From Neobacillus sp. CF12 (GTDB lineage Bacteria; Bacillota; Bacilli; Bacillales; Cytobacillaceae), in NCBI RefSeq assembly GCF_030348765.1, contig NZ_JAUCEU010000007.1:62001-126000 (forward strand): a DNA stretch of 64,000 nucleotides, written 5' to 3'. Positions 1 through 7,298 of this stretch are shown piece after piece. Position 1 is the first letter of the stretch. The number at the start of each line of letters is the position of its first letter. Made by a program: the position numbers and the translations under genes. The notes under the pieces are model-generated. The model was given only the letters and a program-made list of their open reading frames with translations. It was not told the origin of the DNA and did no database searches.

Positions 1-285
1 CCTTATTATTCAAACTATTGGTCGTATGTGAATCGCCAAAGAGGAATGGGCTCAAGGATGTCGAGGACAGATTTCGAGCATATGGCAAGTCCTAAAACCG
101 CTTTGTTCGTAGGAAGTCCACAGCAAATCGTGGAGAAGGTTCTTCATCAGCATGAGCTTTTTGGTCATACACGTTTTCTAGCTCAAGTGGATATAGGCGG
201 ACTACCTTTTAATAAAGTAGCGAAAAACATTGAATTATTAGCAACTGAGGTTGCCCCACTGATTAAAAAGGCAAAGATTAAATAA
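1..285 (+). CDS. LLM-class flavin-dependent oxidoreductase, C-terminal end (5' end outside window)
   Basis: The reading frame is open from base 1 to the stop at 283-285, so only about the last 94 residues are present. The segment with the MASPKTALFVGSP stretch, then QQIVEKVLHQHELFGHTRFLAQVDIGG and a closing lysine-rich helix resembles the end of bacterial luciferase-like (LLM) monooxygenases, which use FMNH2 supplied by a separate reductase. An internal ATG at 58 has no convincing ribosome site and is not taken as a start. The next gene begins 20 bases downstream and is probably co-transcribed. Family call is inferred from the C-terminal pattern only. Confidence 0.6.
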   Translation, partial: PYYSNYWSYVNRQRGMGSRMSRTDFEHMASPKTALFVGSPQQIVEKVLHQHELFGHTRFLAQVDIGGLPFNKVAKNIELLATEVAPLIKKAKIK

Positions 286-304
286 TGAATTGGAGGAAAT
301 CAAC

Positions 305-937
305 ATGTAAATTGCAATTGTTGGAGCAAGTGGAAAAGCAGGAAGTCTGATAGTGAATGAAGCAGTAAGCAGAGGGCATAACGTAACAGCGATTGTTAGA
401 AATGCTTCTAAACTACAAGATAAAAATACAGCAGTCATTGAGAAAGATGTTTTCGATTTAACAGCTGATGATTTAACCACGTTTGATGTTGTTGTAAATG
501 CTTTTGGAGCTCCGCTTGGAGAGGAACAAGCACATGTGGATGCAGGTCATGCGTTAATCGAGGCGTTAAAAGGAACGAGAACAAGATTATTGGTTGTCGG
601 AGGAGCGGGAAGTCTGTTTGTCGACGTAAACAAAACAGTAAAATTGATTGATACTCCAGAATTTCCAGATTTCGTTAAACCAACGGCGAAAGGTCAAGGC
701 AGGAACTTGGAAGAATTACAGAGTACAACTGACTTAACATGGACATTTGTTAGTCCTTCGGCTGTATTTGATGCGGAAGGAGAAAGAACAGGTTCTTATC
801 AGTCAGGAAAGGACCACCTTCTTGTTAATACCAAAGGGGAAAGTTATATAAGCTATGCTGATTTTGCCCTAGCAGTAGTAGATGAAGTTGAAAATCCTAA
901 GCATCTAAACCAAAGATTTACGGTTGTTGGTGAATAA
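305..937 (+). pseudogene. NAD(P)-binding (atypical SDR, YwnB-like) oxidoreductase with a stop at codon 2
   Basis: A strong GGAGG at 292-296 sits 8 bases before ATG 305-307, but the second codon (308-310) is TAA. From 311 the frame reads on without interruption to 937 and begins with the Rossmann fold (IAIVGASGKAG), which matches the expected N-terminus of NAD(P)H-binding family proteins that normally start MKIAI. A single A-to-T change of AAA to TAA explains it. The next in-frame start is GTG 353, which would remove the GxxGxxG dinucleotide loop and has no ribosome site, so a product from there (194 residues) should not bind cofactor. ATT at 311 could initiate weakly. The rest (LLVVGGAGSLFV, WTFVSPSAVF) is intact, suggesting a recent lesion or a sequence error. 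Confidence 0.75.
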
Positions 938-956
938 TAAAATCTTCCATTGTAAA

Positions 957-990
957 GAGTCCCAAGACTTTATGTCTTGGGGCTCTTATT
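957..990. terminator. Bidirectional rho-independent terminator
   Basis: GAG(T)CCCAAGAC at 957-968 pairs with GTCTTGGG(G)CTC at 974-985, followed by a T-rich stretch. It ends the oxidoreductase gene and, on the other strand, directly follows the stop of the 59-residue membrane protein gene. Confidence 0.8.
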
Positions 991-1168
991 ATTTACCTTC
1001 ATCGTCATTGTCCATTTGATCCCAACGAGGTTTTCCTTCACGTTCCAGCTGATCATTTAACGCTTGCCAAGCTTTTTCCATTTCTCGTTCAAGTTTAATT
1101 TTGGAATAGATCCGATCAAAGAGTATCGTAGCTACTAAACTTCCTATAATTGCCCAAACATATATCAT
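989..1168 (-). CDS. Small single-pass membrane protein, 59 aa
   Basis: The gene starts at ATG 1168-1166 with AGGAG 9 bases upstream and stops at TAA 991-989. The product begins with one hydrophobic segment (MIYVWAIIGSLVATILFD, residues 1-18) followed by a charged amphipathic helix (SKIKLEREMEKAWQALNDQL) and an acidic tail. I do not recognise a family. The layout, a short N-terminal anchor with a cytoplasmic helix, is common among small Bacillus membrane proteins. It stands alone between two terminators or gaps. Confidence 0.6.
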   Translation of the reverse strand: MIYVWAIIGSLVATILFDRIYSKIKLEREMEKAWQALNDQLEREGKPRWDQMDNDDEGK

Positions 1169-1260
1169 AGTAGTATTCTCCTAGTGAATAATATCTACTA
1201 GATTTTAACATATGAATAGGCTCTAGGTTGTTTTTGTTTTAAAATGGTGGAATTTACATA

Positions 1261-1584
1261 CTAGCACAGTGTGCTCCAGAGTCTAGTGGTGTTGGCGACG
1301 GAGTTTTGTTCAATGATGGAGTAGGCTGCATTGGTGATGGCTTCTGCTAATGTTTCACCCTTCGCACGGATGTTATTAAAGCTAACTTCGGATTCTCCAG
1401 CTGTTGAAAAAGTAAAACCGAACTGCTCTAAACGTTCAACAATCAACATAGCATGTTCAAGATTATGCTCAGGCTGAAATTCAGAATCATGAATGAAAAT
1501 ACCCTTTTCATAATCAAACCAGCGATCCCATCTATTTAGTTTCCACCCAAGGATTCTCCGTGCAATTGAATCAGTTTTACTCAT
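1261..1584 (-). CDS. Phage ABA sandwich domain (BC1872-type) protein
   Basis: The 107-residue product starts at ATG 1584 (GAGGGG 8 bases upstream), preferred over the in-frame TTG two codons earlier. It begins with a short helix (DSIARRILGWKL), then the stretch FQPEHNLEHAMLIVERLEQFGFTF, a strand (VSFNNIRAKG) and LAEAITNAAYSII, the order seen in the Phage_ABA_S / BC1872 family, small proteins found in prophages and scattered in Bacillus chromosomes; their role is unknown. No other phage genes are nearby. Its promoter region carries TGTTATATAACA palindromes, so it may be controlled by a phage-type or TetR-like repressor. Family assignment rests on pattern recognition. Confidence 0.5.
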   Translation of the reverse strand: MSKTDSIARRILGWKLNRWDRWFDYEKGIFIHDSEFQPEHNLEHAMLIVERLEQFGFTFSTAGESEVSFNNIRAKGETLAEAITNAAYSIIEQNSVANTTRLWSTLC

Positions 1585-1606
1585 AATCAATACCCCTCTT
1601 CTTTAA

Positions 1607-1648
1607 TGTTATATAACAGATTATTAATTATTAGTTATTATATAACAC
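1607..1648. promoter_or_regulatory. Pair of TTATATAACA palindromic sites upstream of the ABA-domain gene
   Basis: TGTTATATAACA at 1607-1618 is a perfect 12-base palindrome. The same TTATATAACA core recurs at 1638-1647. They lie 23 to 64 bases upstream of the start at 1584, over the likely promoter, which suits a repressor operator. The regulator is not in the window as far as I can tell. Confidence 0.45.
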
Positions 1649-1649
1649 A

Positions 1650-1903
1650 ACAAATAAAACGACCACATTTTTTTATAAAAAGTTGAATATTTTTTTCAGA
1701 ATTATTTTTGCGAGAGTAAGAGTTTATCTATTGGTGGTGGGACCAACCATAGGAAATCATCTCGTAATTTGGTTAATTACTGTATAAGTCAGGGTTAAAT
1801 TATATTAATGTTATTTCGAATAAGTACAAGCCAGGGAAGCCCTTTTACATTTTGTTTGTTTAAAAGGGCAAATTATTTTTTAGAGAACAAAAAGAGAGGT
1901 GCA
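1650..1903. other. Gene-free stretch
   Basis: AT-rich sequence between divergent genes. I see no convincing coding sequence with a ribosome site and no clear hairpin. Confidence 0.5.
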
Positions 1904-1906
1904 ATG

Positions 1907-2131
1907 ATGGCGAATTTGAAATATGAAATAAAAGAAACAGTAGGTATCATATCAGAAGGTGCAAAAGGATGGAAAAAGGAACTCAATCTCATCAGTTGGA
2001 ATGACCGTGAGCCGAAATATGATTTGCGTGATTGGGATCAAAACCATGAAAAAATGGGCAAAGGGATTACCCTTTCAACAGAAGAGCTAGTTCAATTAAA
2101 GAAAATTTTAAATGAAATTGACTTGAACTAG
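1907..2131 (+). CDS. YdbC-family PC4-like protein
   Basis: The 74-residue product, MANLKYEIKETVG onwards, matches the short Firmicute proteins related to transcriptional coactivator PC4 (YdbC family): a strand with AKGWKKELNLISWN, then PKYDLRDWDQNHEKMGKG and a final helix (TEELVQLKKILNEI). PC4 folds form homodimers that bind single-stranded DNA; the cellular role in bacteria is not settled. Two ATGs are adjacent (1904 and 1907); the second has better spacing to GAGAGG at about 1894. The frame is open further upstream to 1808 but lacks a ribosome site there. Monocistronic, followed by a hairpin at 2252. Confidence 0.8.
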   Translation: MANLKYEIKETVGIISEGAKGWKKELNLISWNDREPKYDLRDWDQNHEKMGKGITLSTEELVQLKKILNEIDLN

Positions 2132-2251
2132 AAGGAAGATAGTTACTTTTGAGAAAATTGGTAAAGAGCAGAACAGACTTTAGGCCGCAAATTCATTTGA
2201 CCTGTCCAACCGTTTGAAGATGGCACTCGAAGGTTTCCGGGATTTTGGGGA

Positions 2252-2292
2252 AACGCAGGGGAATAAATTTAACCCCTACGTTTTTCTTTTTC
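2252..2292. terminator. Bidirectional terminator
   Basis: ACGCAGGGG pairs with CCCCTACGT around an A/T loop (about 2253-2281), followed by TTTTTCTTTTT. It lies between the convergent PC4-like gene and the lipoprotein remnant. The 120 bases before it hold no recognisable gene. Confidence 0.7.
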
Positions 2293-2300
2293 CTTGCTTC

Positions 2301-2952
2301 TTATTTTTCCCTAGTCATTTTTACAAGTGTAATAATATCTTGTGCTACGGTATCATATGGAACAGAGTCCGCTTTTAAATCCTTTTTTATCTTTTCAATT
2401 AGCACGACTGCTTCTGATAGCACGACTGCTTCTGAATTTGTTACGGTTAGGGTTTGGACATTGCCATTGAACACCTTGGTCATATAACTTTTTGCTTTAT
2501 CGAGATTATCATCCGCATCTTGTGTTGCTGTATTATTTTTCATATTGGCAGCATCTTTTTTGTTTAGGTCTTTTCTGGACTTTCCATCGACACCATTGAG
2601 GACATGTTCCTGCATAGTATCGTATTGGTTAGACGTTACTTCAGGGGTTGAGCGAGCCAGGATGATGGTGTCATCGATAACAAACACTTTGATGCCATTG
2701 ATTCCTTCGCCCCCCAATCTTGATTCAAGATGAGAAGGGATTCCACCATCATTCAAACCTGAACTCCTAATCATGCTGTAAACATCTGTTCCTGTCCCAT
2801 GAGAGGTTCCCCCATGTTCATCCGTTGTCTGTCTTTTTTCTCCGTTTTCGCTAGGAATAATTAAGCCATCATTCATATTTCTTGTTGTCACGCTTTTATC
2901 ATAGACACTTTTCGTATGTGCACTATGAGTGCCATGATTACCCTCTTCGGCG
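2301..2952 (-). pseudogene. Sporulation lipoprotein-like gene (YhcN/YlaJ type), 5' end deleted
   Basis: The reverse frame stops at 2301 and stays open rightward through 2952 into DNA that codes for another protein on the opposite strand. The product has a low-complexity His/Thr/Ser region, then GIKVFVIDDTIILA, an Asn/Asp-rich linker and NVQTLTVTNSEAVV followed by a final helix. This order (short strand, linker, second strand, helix) recalls YhcN/YlaJ sporulation lipoproteins. No signal peptide, lipobox or ribosome site precedes it: those parts are missing, and the sequence from about 2953 rightwards is the oxidoreductase gene. An internal 18-base tandem duplication adds SEAVVL. The family call is tentative. 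Confidence 0.5.
2401..2436. repeat. 18-base tandem duplication
   Basis: AGCACGACTGCTTCTGAT (2401-2418) is followed directly by the same sequence with a final A (2419-2436). On the reverse strand it inserts six residues in frame (SEAVVL repeated). Confidence 0.9.
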
Positions 2953-3456
2953 AAAGAATTTAAAGCCAATTCAATCAAATATGCAAATCGGGTTCTATCC
3001 GTGGGCGGACAAGGTGCTAGTATGCCGTTTAAGCATCATTTTCTTGATCTTGATCCAACATACAAGGATGAATTTGGTGATCCGTTAGTTCGGATTACAT
3101 ATGATTTCGAAGAGCAGGACCGTCAATTGGCCAAATTTTTATCTGTACGGTGCGTAGAAATCATGAAAGAAATGGGCGCAGACCACATTGATACTTTGGA
3201 TGAACTGGGTCCTTATGATATTACGACCTATCAATCCACCCACAACACAGGCGGTATCATTATGGGAGCGGACCCAGCTACATCTGCAGTAAATAATTAT
3301 TTGCAAATGTGGGATGCTGATAATGGATTTGTTGTTGGAGCGACAGCGTTCGCACATAATAGCGGCTATAATCCAACGGGAACAGTCGGGGCATTAGCAT
3401 ATCGTGCTGCTGAAGGGATTTTATCCTATAAGCAAAAAGGTGGTATGTTAGCTTAA
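2953..3456 (+). pseudogene. GMC-family oxidoreductase (gluconate-dehydrogenase-like), C-terminal remnant
   Basis: From about 2953 the plus strand codes for KEFKANSIKYANR, SVGGQGASMPFKHHF, LDLDPTYKDEF and, near the end, STHNTGG and NSGYNPTGTVGALA. These are landmarks of the last third of GMC flavoprotein subunits of membrane gluconate-type dehydrogenases, including the C-terminal His and Asn of the active site. A full subunit has over 550 residues; only about 167 remain. The frame meets a TGA at 2935 and has no start with a ribosome site. The FAD-binding N-terminus and the subunit-3 gene that usually precedes it are absent. The tatA gene follows 21 bases later as in intact operons. Confidence 0.8.
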
Positions 3457-3477
3457 ATACGATTTGAGGGGGAAAAT

Positions 3478-3663
3478 ATGCTATCGAATATCGGCATCCC
3501 AGGGTTAATTATCATCTTAGTCATTGCCTTAATCATCTTTGGTCCAAAAAAGCTTCCGGAAATTGGATCAGCATTCGGAAAGACATTATCCGAATTCAGA
3601 CGAACAGCCACCTCGATTATTGATGATGAAGAGGAAATCCTTGAATCCAGTAAAAAACAGTAG
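3478..3663 (+). CDS. tatA: Sec-independent translocase protein TatA
   Basis: The 61-residue product has a short periplasm-side start, one membrane helix ([16 protein letters not shown]), the [10 protein letters not shown] hinge and an amphipathic helix ([16 protein letters not shown]), then an acidic tail. This is the TatA/E pattern; TatA multimers form the pore that moves folded proteins with twin-arginine signals. GAGGGGG lies 8 bases before ATG. In Bacillus such a tatA often sits at the end of gluconate-dehydrogenase operons, because the small subunit carries a Tat signal. Here that cargo gene is gone, so this copy may be a leftover. No tatC is nearby. Confidence 0.9.
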   Translation: MLSNIGIPGLIIILVIALIIFGPKKLPEIGSAFGKTLSEFRRTATSIIDDEEEILESSKKQ

Positions 3664-3737
3664 CCAGAAAGATTGGGATGAAGTAAAAGAGCAAGAATTG
3701 ATACGACCCAGTTCTGATATAATGAAGAACCAATTAA

Positions 3738-3770
3738 GAGACCAAATTGAATCATGATTTGGTCTCGTCT
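3738..3770 (+). terminator. Hairpin after tatA
   Basis: GAGACCAAAT (3738-3747) pairs with ATTTGGTCTC (3757-3766). Only a weak T-rich tail follows, so termination may be partial. Confidence 0.6.
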
Positions 3771-3783
3771 GTCGTATTCAACT

Positions 3784-3975
3784 GTAAAGGCAAAAAAGCA
3801 TATTTTCCATTTTTAATCATTTCACATAGGTATCCCCCGCTTTAAGAAGCACTCCTTCATAACTTGTACATTCCATAACATTGGACCTTCGGCTTCTCCT
3901 ACCTATATTGATGTATAAGGAGCTAAGGCTCTGTCCTTTTCTCCGTAGAAGAGTAGTACTTTTCGAAAAAAGAAA
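3784..3975 (-). pseudogene. Decayed partial copy of the diphthine-ammonia-ligase-like gene
   Basis: Three blocks match the intact reverse-strand gene at 5253-5939 in the same order and direction. Block 1 (about 3786-3826, GGCAAAAAAGCATATT then CCATTTTTAATCATTTCACAT) equals its last codons near 5268-5310. Block 2 (about 3829-3874, GTATCCCCCGCTTTAAG onwards) matches near 5550-5595. Block 3 (about 3890-3955, GGCTTCTCCTACCTATATTG onwards) matches near 5820-5885. The intervening parts are deleted and many bases differ. This is an old second copy reduced by deletions; nothing can be made from it. Confidence 0.75.
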
Positions 3976-4147
3976 ATATAAAGTTGGACTATTAAACTGA
4001 TTTTCTCAAATATTCCTTTTGAAAAATTCATTAAAGTCTTCTTATATGGAAATAGTTTTTGGTAGAATTAGGAGTAAGAGAACAGGTACATGCTTAAAAT
4101 AATTTCTCATTTTGCTAGTGGTTAAGTATCTAAAGGGGAGGATTGTT

Positions 4148-5050
4148 TTGCCAAGTGTTAGCAGTTATTTTATTAAAAAAGGGATTAAAGTTGGCGCAAA
4201 AAAAATGAAATTGGAGGAAAAGGATTTTGGTAAAAGCAGACAAATCATTGATTCGTTTGCTCGGAAAGTCTCCAGGCTCCCGAAGGATTGTAAGGTTGAA
4301 CCTGTTAAGATTGAGGGAATCTACGCCGAGTGGATTTCCAACAATCAGAGTGTGAAAGGTAAAGTAATTCTATATTTGCACGGTGGAGGCTATGGTTATT
4401 GCTCAGCGGATACCCATCGGTCATTGGCTGCTAGTATTGTGAAGGAAGCAGGGGTAAAAGTCCTTCTGCCTGAATATCGACTTGCACCTGAACACCCATT
4501 TCCTGCAGCAATTGAAGATACGATCACGATTTATCGATGGCTTCTAACGCAGGGTTATGAATCTGCGAATATCATCTTCGCAGGCGATTCTGCAGGAGGG
4601 GGCTTATCGGTGGCATCCACCCTCGTGCTTAGAGATCAATATGAACCGCTTCCAGCAGCACTCGTGTGCTTATCCCCTTGGGTTGATTTAACAAGTTCTG
4701 GTGAAAGCTATAGGAAAAATAGCGAAAAGGATCCGTATTTGAGGAACGATCTTGTTCGAAAAACGGCTCAGCACTATGCGGGTGATGAATCCCTTGACAA
4801 TCACCTAATCTCTCCGGTTTTTGCTGAACTTTGTGGACTTCCGCCAATGTTTATCCAGGTAGGAAGTATTGAAATATTGTTGAGTGATGCGGAATTGCTA
4901 ACCGCTAAAGCACGACAGGCAGGAGTGGAGGTGCAACTCAAAATCTGGAAAGGTATGTGGCATGTATGGCAAATAAGCGACAGATTACCAGAGGCTAAAC
5001 AGGCTGTGAAAGAAATTGGTGATTTTGTAAAGAAGACATTTAGGCGTTAA
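4148..5050 (+). CDS. Alpha/beta hydrolase, hormone-sensitive-lipase (acetyl esterase) family
   Basis: The 300-residue enzyme shows the HSL-family oxyanion motif HGGGYG near residue 80, the nucleophile elbow GDSAGGG near residue 147, an acidic residue in the SDAELL stretch near 245 and the catalytic His in GMWHVW near 275. Such enzymes hydrolyse short-chain esters of varied substrates in the cytoplasm. A frame is open from 4112, but GGGGAGG at 4135-4141 fits the TTG at 4148 (6 bases), so I take that start. It follows the ligase remnant and has no operon partner. Confidence 0.85.
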   Translation: MPSVSSYFIKKGIKVGAKKMKLEEKDFGKSRQIIDSFARKVSRLPKDCKVEPVKIEGIYAEWISNNQSVKGKVILYLHGGGYGYCSADTHRSLAASIVKEAGVKVLLPEYRLAPEHPFPAAIEDTITIYRWLLTQGYESANIIFAGDSAGGGLSVASTLVLRDQYEPLPAALVCLSPWVDLTSSGESYRKNSEKDPYLRNDLVRKTAQHYAGDESLDNHLISPVFAELCGLPPMFIQVGSIEILLSDAELLTAKARQAGVEVQLKIWKGMWHVWQISDRLPEAKQAVKEIGDFVKKTFRR

Positions 5051-5123
5051 GTATAAAAATCTATGAATGTGTCTTCTATTGGAAGTAATTATTTTTTCAA
5101 TGTAAGATTCAGATAATTGATGA

Positions 5124-5141
5124 TGAGTGATTATTCATTCA
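5124..5141. promoter_or_regulatory. FadR-like palindrome with no downstream fatty-acid gene
   Basis: TGAGTGATTATTCATTCA differs slightly from the Bacillus FadR operator consensus TGAATGAMTANTCATTCA. It lies between the end of the esterase gene and the end of the ligase gene, where no promoter is expected. A second, better copy is at 14671-14688. Confidence 0.4.
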
Positions 5142-5158
5142 TTGGAAGGATATTATTA

Positions 5159-5198
5159 TCACAGAAGGCACAGTGCTAGGACCCTGAGTCTTCTGTGA
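5159..5198. repeat. Inverted repeat between convergent genes
   Basis: TCACAGAAG (5159-5167) and CTTCTGTGA (5190-5198) are perfect 9-base arms with a 22-base loop. It may help end transcription of one of the convergent flanking genes, though no T-run follows directly. Confidence 0.5.
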
Positions 5199-5252
5199 AT
5201 AAGTCATGAACTCTCAAGTTTTTCATTTTTTTATAATGAATAATTACTGGAT

Positions 5253-5939
5253 TTAATCTAGTTCCAAAGGCAAAAAAGCATATTCTCCATTTTTAATCAT
5301 TTCACATTTCCGAACGGTTATAGGGTGATTAAAAATGGGTCCATCTAGAACTGTGGTATGAAACTCTCCAGCTTCTCCGCAGGGGTCAATTCCTCGTGCT
5401 TCAAGTTCCTTTATGTATTCCAGGGTTAACGTTCTCCCTAAATCATCTTCACTCATTCCAAGTGATAGATTAACCGTTACTATGATCGTTTCAAATCCTA
5501 GATGAATGAACTCTTCGACAGCTTCACGATGGTTCATTTCCCATAAAGGCATCCCCAGCTTTAAGCCAGCCTTCTCCGTAACCTGTTCATGCCAGCAGCC
5601 ATGAGCAGGCATATCCAAGTCTCCAGTGACTAACACTTCTGCTCCTTGTTTTTTAGCTCTTTCTAATAGACTTATAAACACTGTTTCATAATCTTTCCAA
5701 CTTGCAGGAGCTTTATATACGGGCAAACCAATAGATTTAGCTTGAGCGTTTATGAGTTCCGGAGGCATTCCATGTGATCTTGAACGTTTTCCTTCCTCTT
5801 CCATCATAACAATCAGCCCAATAGCTTCTCCAACCTTCATTGCTTTATAAAGTGCTAAGACACTATCCTTTCCTCCGCTAAAAGAAGCTATAAATTTATG
5901 CCCGCAGGCACCATTTTTCCAATCCTTTATTTCTGTCAT
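5253..5939 (-). CDS. Diphthine--ammonia ligase-like ATP pyrophosphatase (Dph6 family)
   Basis: The 228-residue product begins with a PP-loop: FIASFSGGKDSVLALYKAM near residues 16-34, where SGGKDS binds ATP. Later features are VTGDLDMPAHGCWHEQV, GETFIIVTVNL-like strands, and GEAGEFHTTVLDGP, the strongly conserved signature of the archaeal/eukaryotic Dph6 family. Bacteria lack diphthamide, so the amidation target here is unknown. The start ATG 5939 follows an AAGGGG element. It stands alone on the reverse strand; a degraded relative of the same gene lies at 3784-3975, so the locus once held two copies. Confidence 0.8.
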   Translation of the reverse strand: MTEIKDWKNGACGHKFIASFSGGKDSVLALYKAMKVGEAIGLIVMMEEEGKRSRSHGMPPELINAQAKSIGLPVYKAPASWKDYETVFISLLERAKKQGAEVLVTGDLDMPAHGCWHEQVTEKAGLKLGMPLWEMNHREAVEEFIHLGFETIIVTVNLSLGMSEDDLGRTLTLEYIKELEARGIDPCGEAGEFHTTVLDGPIFNHPITVRKCEMIKNGEYAFLPLELD

Positions 5940-6284
5940 TCCTATCGTTCCCCTTTTTATTAAATATTTTTTTCAAACACATACTAATATAAATATTTCT
6001 ACTTATTTAATTCTATCAGGATTGCTCCTAAAAATAACAGAAAGTATCTACTTTATACTAAGGAGCAATAACTTTTAGAAAGTAATGTAATTGATGTCAA
6101 CAAATGTGTGCAAGAGAAGATTAACCCATTTGTCGTATGCAACTCTATCCATGAGTAATCTCGGCATGCCTTAACAAGGGGTGCATTTTCTTATAGACTT
6201 ATTTATTCCAATAATATTCAATTGATAATATTCTATTGTTTTAGTAATCTAGTAAGGATTAATTGGGAATCGGAGAGAACTCAC
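5940..6284. other. Divergent intergenic region with one inverted repeat
   Basis: ATTGCTCCT (6021-6029) and AGGAGCAAT (6061-6069) form 9-base arms separated by 31 bases. The second arm contains a ribosome-site-like AGGAG but no start follows. The remainder shows no gene. Confidence 0.4.
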
Positions 6285-7043
6285 TTGGAGATGAAGGAAA
6301 AGAAACATTTAAAATGGTCATATAAAATAATTTTCATTATTATCGGTCTACTGTTCCTAAAAGTCTTTGAATTTGTCGTTCTAGATAGAGTAATTCATTG
6401 GTTTTGGAAAATACCATTGGATGGTACAGGAGAATTTATAGACATTATTGTTACTATATTGATCTTGTTGCCATTTATCATTATTGTAATGATGCAAAGA
6501 ATTAGATTAGAGGGAGCGGAAGAGAAGTACAAAATATTAGCTTATAATGACCCTTTGACGGGACTTTCAAATCGTAGATATTTTGAAGAAAAAGTAAGCA
6601 ATTCTCTTATGCGAAACATTAAAGAAGGTAAAACCGGTGCTGTTATTTTCATCGACATTGATGGGTTTAAACTTGTGAATGACACTTACGGGCATGAAAT
6701 TGGTGATATTTTATTAAAGGAAATTGGGATAAGGCTTTTAGCGAGTGTGCGCAAAGAGGATTTGGTTTCACGTTTTGCTGGAGATGAATTTATTTTCTTC
6801 TTGCCAAACGTAGATAAGCCTTTAGTTTTAAACATTGTAAAAAGAATCATCGAAGAAATTAACAAGCCATTTGTTATAAATAATAATAGAATTTTAATTT
6901 CAACAAGTGTTGGTATATCTTTTTTCCCAGAACAAGGAAAAGATATAAAATTCTTGTTAAGAAATGCCGATAAAGCAATGTATAAAGCAAAATTAGATGG
7001 AAAAAACACTTACGAAATATTTGATGAAGATAAGGAGTCCTGA
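6285..7043 (+). CDS. Membrane diguanylate cyclase (GGDEF domain, AGDEF variant)
   Basis: Two membrane segments (about residues 12-32 and 50-70) are followed by a full GGDEF domain: DPLTGLSNRRYFEE, FIDIDGFKLVNDTYGHEIGD, the signature RFAGDEF in place of GGDEF, and a C-terminal MYKAKLDGKN. Alanine in the first signature position occurs in active diguanylate cyclases, so GTP cyclisation to c-di-GMP is plausible. No RxxD inhibitory site is obvious upstream of the signature and no sensor domain is present between the membrane part and the cyclase. Start: TTG 6285 has GGAGAG 7 bases upstream; ATG 6291 is the alternative. Confidence 0.85.
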   Translation: MEMKEKKHLKWSYKIIFIIIGLLFLKVFEFVVLDRVIHWFWKIPLDGTGEFIDIIVTILILLPFIIIVMMQRIRLEGAEEKYKILAYNDPLTGLSNRRYFEEKVSNSLMRNIKEGKTGAVIFIDIDGFKLVNDTYGHEIGDILLKEIGIRLLASVRKEDLVSRFAGDEFIFFLPNVDKPLVLNIVKRIIEEINKPFVINNNRILISTSVGISFFPEQGKDIKFLLRNADKAMYKAKLDGKNTYEIFDEDKES

Positions 7044-7072
7044 CTTTCTTATAGTACTAATAGTATTGAGTT

Positions 7073-7098
7073 GCCGCCATATTTGGTGGCTTTTTTTT
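7073..7098 (+). terminator. Terminator of the diguanylate cyclase gene
   Basis: GCCGCCA pairs with TGGTGGC (one G-T pair), followed by eight T. Confidence 0.8.
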
Positions 7099-7298
7099 GA
7101 TTTCCTTTAGGAACTAGAACAACAAAAACTAAAACCATCCTATATTAAATAGTTTTTATTTATAAGGTTGCAGAGGAGACAATTTTTCTTGTTCCATTCG
7201 GGATAGTTCAATATGTATTGGTATAAATTAAAACTAAATTATGCAAAATAAATGCTGGAATTATTTTATTAAAATAAAAATAGAAATTGGGTGATTGA

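Noticed and set aside
238..480. Reverse-strand open frame over the NAD(P)-binding gene
   Set aside because: No ribosome site, antisense to a clear Rossmann-fold gene.
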